A stretch of 6,791 nucleotides of DNA from an uncultured beta proteobacterium (GTDB lineage: Bacteria > Pseudomonadota > Gammaproteobacteria > Burkholderiales > Burkholderiaceae_C), in contig CAIMHL010000536.1 of NCBI GenBank assembly GCA_903840825.1, forward strand, positions 1 to 6,791, read 5' to 3'. Position numbers and translations under genes: made by a program. Positions 5,678 to 6,791 of this stretch are shown here, in pieces (positions within the stretch are counted from its first letter, which is position 1; each line of letters opens with the position of its first letter). The notes beneath the pieces are model-generated. The model searched no databases, had not been told where the DNA came from, and worked only from the letters and a program-made list of their open reading frames with translations.

Positions 5678-6791
5678 TTAAAGGCTGTCGCTTCCAATGA
5701 TGCCCCGCACGCGAAGGGCCTTAATTTGCTCAGCCGTTAAGCCCATCTCGGCCAACACAGCATCGGTGTCTTGCCCCAAGCGGGGCGCGTTGCGGCGGTG
5801 GCTGCCCGGTGTTTTTGAGAGCTTGGGCACGATGCCGGGCAGCGCCAGCGTGCTGCCGTCGTCCATCACCACCGGCTCGATCATGCCGCGCGCCTGGTAA
5901 TGCGGGTCGCAAACAATGTCGGCCACGGTGTAAATGCGCCCGGCGGGCACCGCAGCAGCCTCTAGTTGGGCCAACACTTCGGGCACGGTGAGTTGGGCCG
6001 CCCACAAGCCAATAGCCGCATCAATCTCGGTAACGCGCGCCACCCGGCCCGCGTTTCCGGCCAGCGCCGGGTCCGCGCCCAGATCAGTGCGGCCTATCGC
6101 TTGCATCAGGCGTTTGAAAATGCTGTCACCATTACCGGCAATCAAGGCGTAGCCGCCGTCCGAGCAGCGGTAGGCGTTGCTGGGCGCGATGCCCGGCAGG
6201 GCGCTGCCCGCAGGCGCACGCACCGCGCCAAAAGCACTGTATTCGGGCAGCAGGCTTTCCATGCAATTGAAGACAGCCTCGTACAAGGCCACATCAATCA
6301 CTTGGCCTTCACCGGTTTTGGCGCGGTGTTGCAGCGCCACCAATATGCCGATCACGCCATGCAAAGCAGCCAGCGTGTCGCCAATGCTCACGCCCACGCG
6401 CACCGGCACATGGCCCGGCTCGGCGGTGAGGTGGCGCAGGCCGCTCATGGCCTCTGCGACCACACCAAAACCGGGACGATCCCGGTAGGGACCGGTTTGA
6501 CCAAAGCCGCTGATGCGCAGCATGATGAGGTCGGGCTTTAATTTCTGCAAATCTTCAGGGCCCAGGCCCCAGCCCTCCAGCGCGCCAGGGCGAAAATTCT
6601 CAATCACTACGTCACACTCGGCGGCCAGTTTGCGCACGATGTCCTGGGCCTCGACCTGGTTCAAATCTAGCGCCACCGAGCGCTTGTTGCGCGACTGCAC
6701 TTGCCACCACACCGAGGTGCCGTCTTTCAGCAAGCGCCATTTGCGCAAAGGGTCGCCCTCGCCTGGCGCCTCAATTTTGATGACCTCGGCG
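5678..6791 (-). CDS. CaiB/BaiF family III CoA-transferase, N-terminus beyond the right edge
   Basis: Family III CoA-transferases move CoA between organic acids through an acyl-aspartyl intermediate; known members act on formate/oxalate, carnitine, succinate and benzylsuccinate. About 370 residues are visible. The frame stays open to the edge and begins AEVIKIEAPGEGDPLRKW, a conserved segment normally about 35-40 residues from the N-terminus, so the TTG at 6746-6748 is internal and not the start. Further family motifs are SRNKRSVALDLN, CDVVIENFRPG, LIMLRISGFGQTGPY, and GEGQVIDVALYEA, whose Asp (codon 6295-6293) corresponds to the catalytic Asp169 of formyl-CoA transferase Frc. A C-terminal segment with PAGRIYTVADI, DPHYQARGM and APRLGQDTDAVL completes the family pattern, ending at a normal TAA. 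The protein appears intact where visible. The substrates cannot be assigned: the family is large and the neighbours here give no pathway clue. Confidence 0.93.
   Translation of the reverse strand, partial: AEVIKIEAPGEGDPLRKWRLLKDGTSVWWQVQSRNKRSVALDLNQVEAQDIVRKLAAECDVVIENFRPGALEGWGLGPEDLQKLKPDLIMLRISGFGQTGPYRDRPGFGVVAEAMSGLRHLTAEPGHVPVRVGVSIGDTLAALHGVIGILVALQHRAKTGEGQVIDVALYEAVFNCMESLLPEYSAFGAVRAPAGSALPGIAPSNAYRCSDGGYALIAGNGDSIFKRLMQAIGRTDLGADPALAGNAGRVARVTEIDAAIGLWAAQLTVPEVLAQLEAAAVPAGRIYTVADIVCDPHYQARGMIEPVVMDDGSTLALPGIVPKLSKTPGSHRRNAPRLGQDTDAVLAEMGLTAEQIKALRVRGIIGSDSL

Noticed and set aside
5966..6541. Plus-strand 191-codon open frame
   Set aside because: Antisense to the CoA-transferase; composition looks like a shadow frame and no motif is recognisable.
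6746..6748. TTG as start of the CoA-transferase
   Set aside because: The same frame continues upstream to the edge with the conserved AEVIKIEAPGEGDP segment, so the TTG is an internal leucine codon.

Overview
The window is an ordinary chromosomal stretch from a GC-rich proteobacterium. The protein flavour (a short AmpG-type permease divergent from a periplasmic M48 peptidase, a glycine-zipper envelope protein, a CaiB/BaiF CoA-transferase) suggests a betaproteobacterium of the order Burkholderiales, probably Comamonadaceae. That assignment is inference from memory of these families, not from a search. All genes appear vertically inherited and of similar base composition. I see no rRNA, tRNA, insertion sequence, CRISPR array, phage gene or integration site.

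Layout from left to right: (1) positions 1-1771, minus strand, a glycogen branching enzyme gene (glgB). It runs off the left edge and is broken by a one-base frameshift at the GGGG run 444-447, just after the last catalytic motif. (2) 1824-3161, minus strand, an AmpG-like muropeptide permease. A hairpin with a short T tract overlaps its stop codon, and a second inverted repeat fills the rest of the gap to glgB. (3) 3162-3207, a 46-bp divergent gap containing a perfect 7-bp inverted repeat. (4) 3208-4044, plus strand, an exported M48 zinc metalloprotease with a twin-arginine-like signal peptide. (5) 4129-5094, plus strand, an AEC-family permease with a GTG start. (6) 5096-5593, minus strand, a secreted glycine-zipper protein that converges on the AEC gene with one base between the stop codons. 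(7) 5678-6791, minus strand, a family III CoA-transferase whose N-terminus lies beyond the right edge.

Functionally the window mixes storage carbohydrate metabolism (glgB), cell-wall recycling (AmpG), periplasmic protein quality control (M48), organic-anion or metabolite transport (AEC), an envelope protein (glycine zipper) and acyl-CoA metabolism (CoA-transferase). The AmpG, M48 and glycine-zipper genes share an envelope theme, but the strand layout shows at most two-gene transcription units, so I do not propose a dedicated system.

I did not find a previously undescribed system. The items most worth checking are the glgB frameshift, the paired hairpins between ampG and glgB, the inverted repeat and tiny leader ORF at the ampG start, and the Tat-like export signal on the M48 protease.
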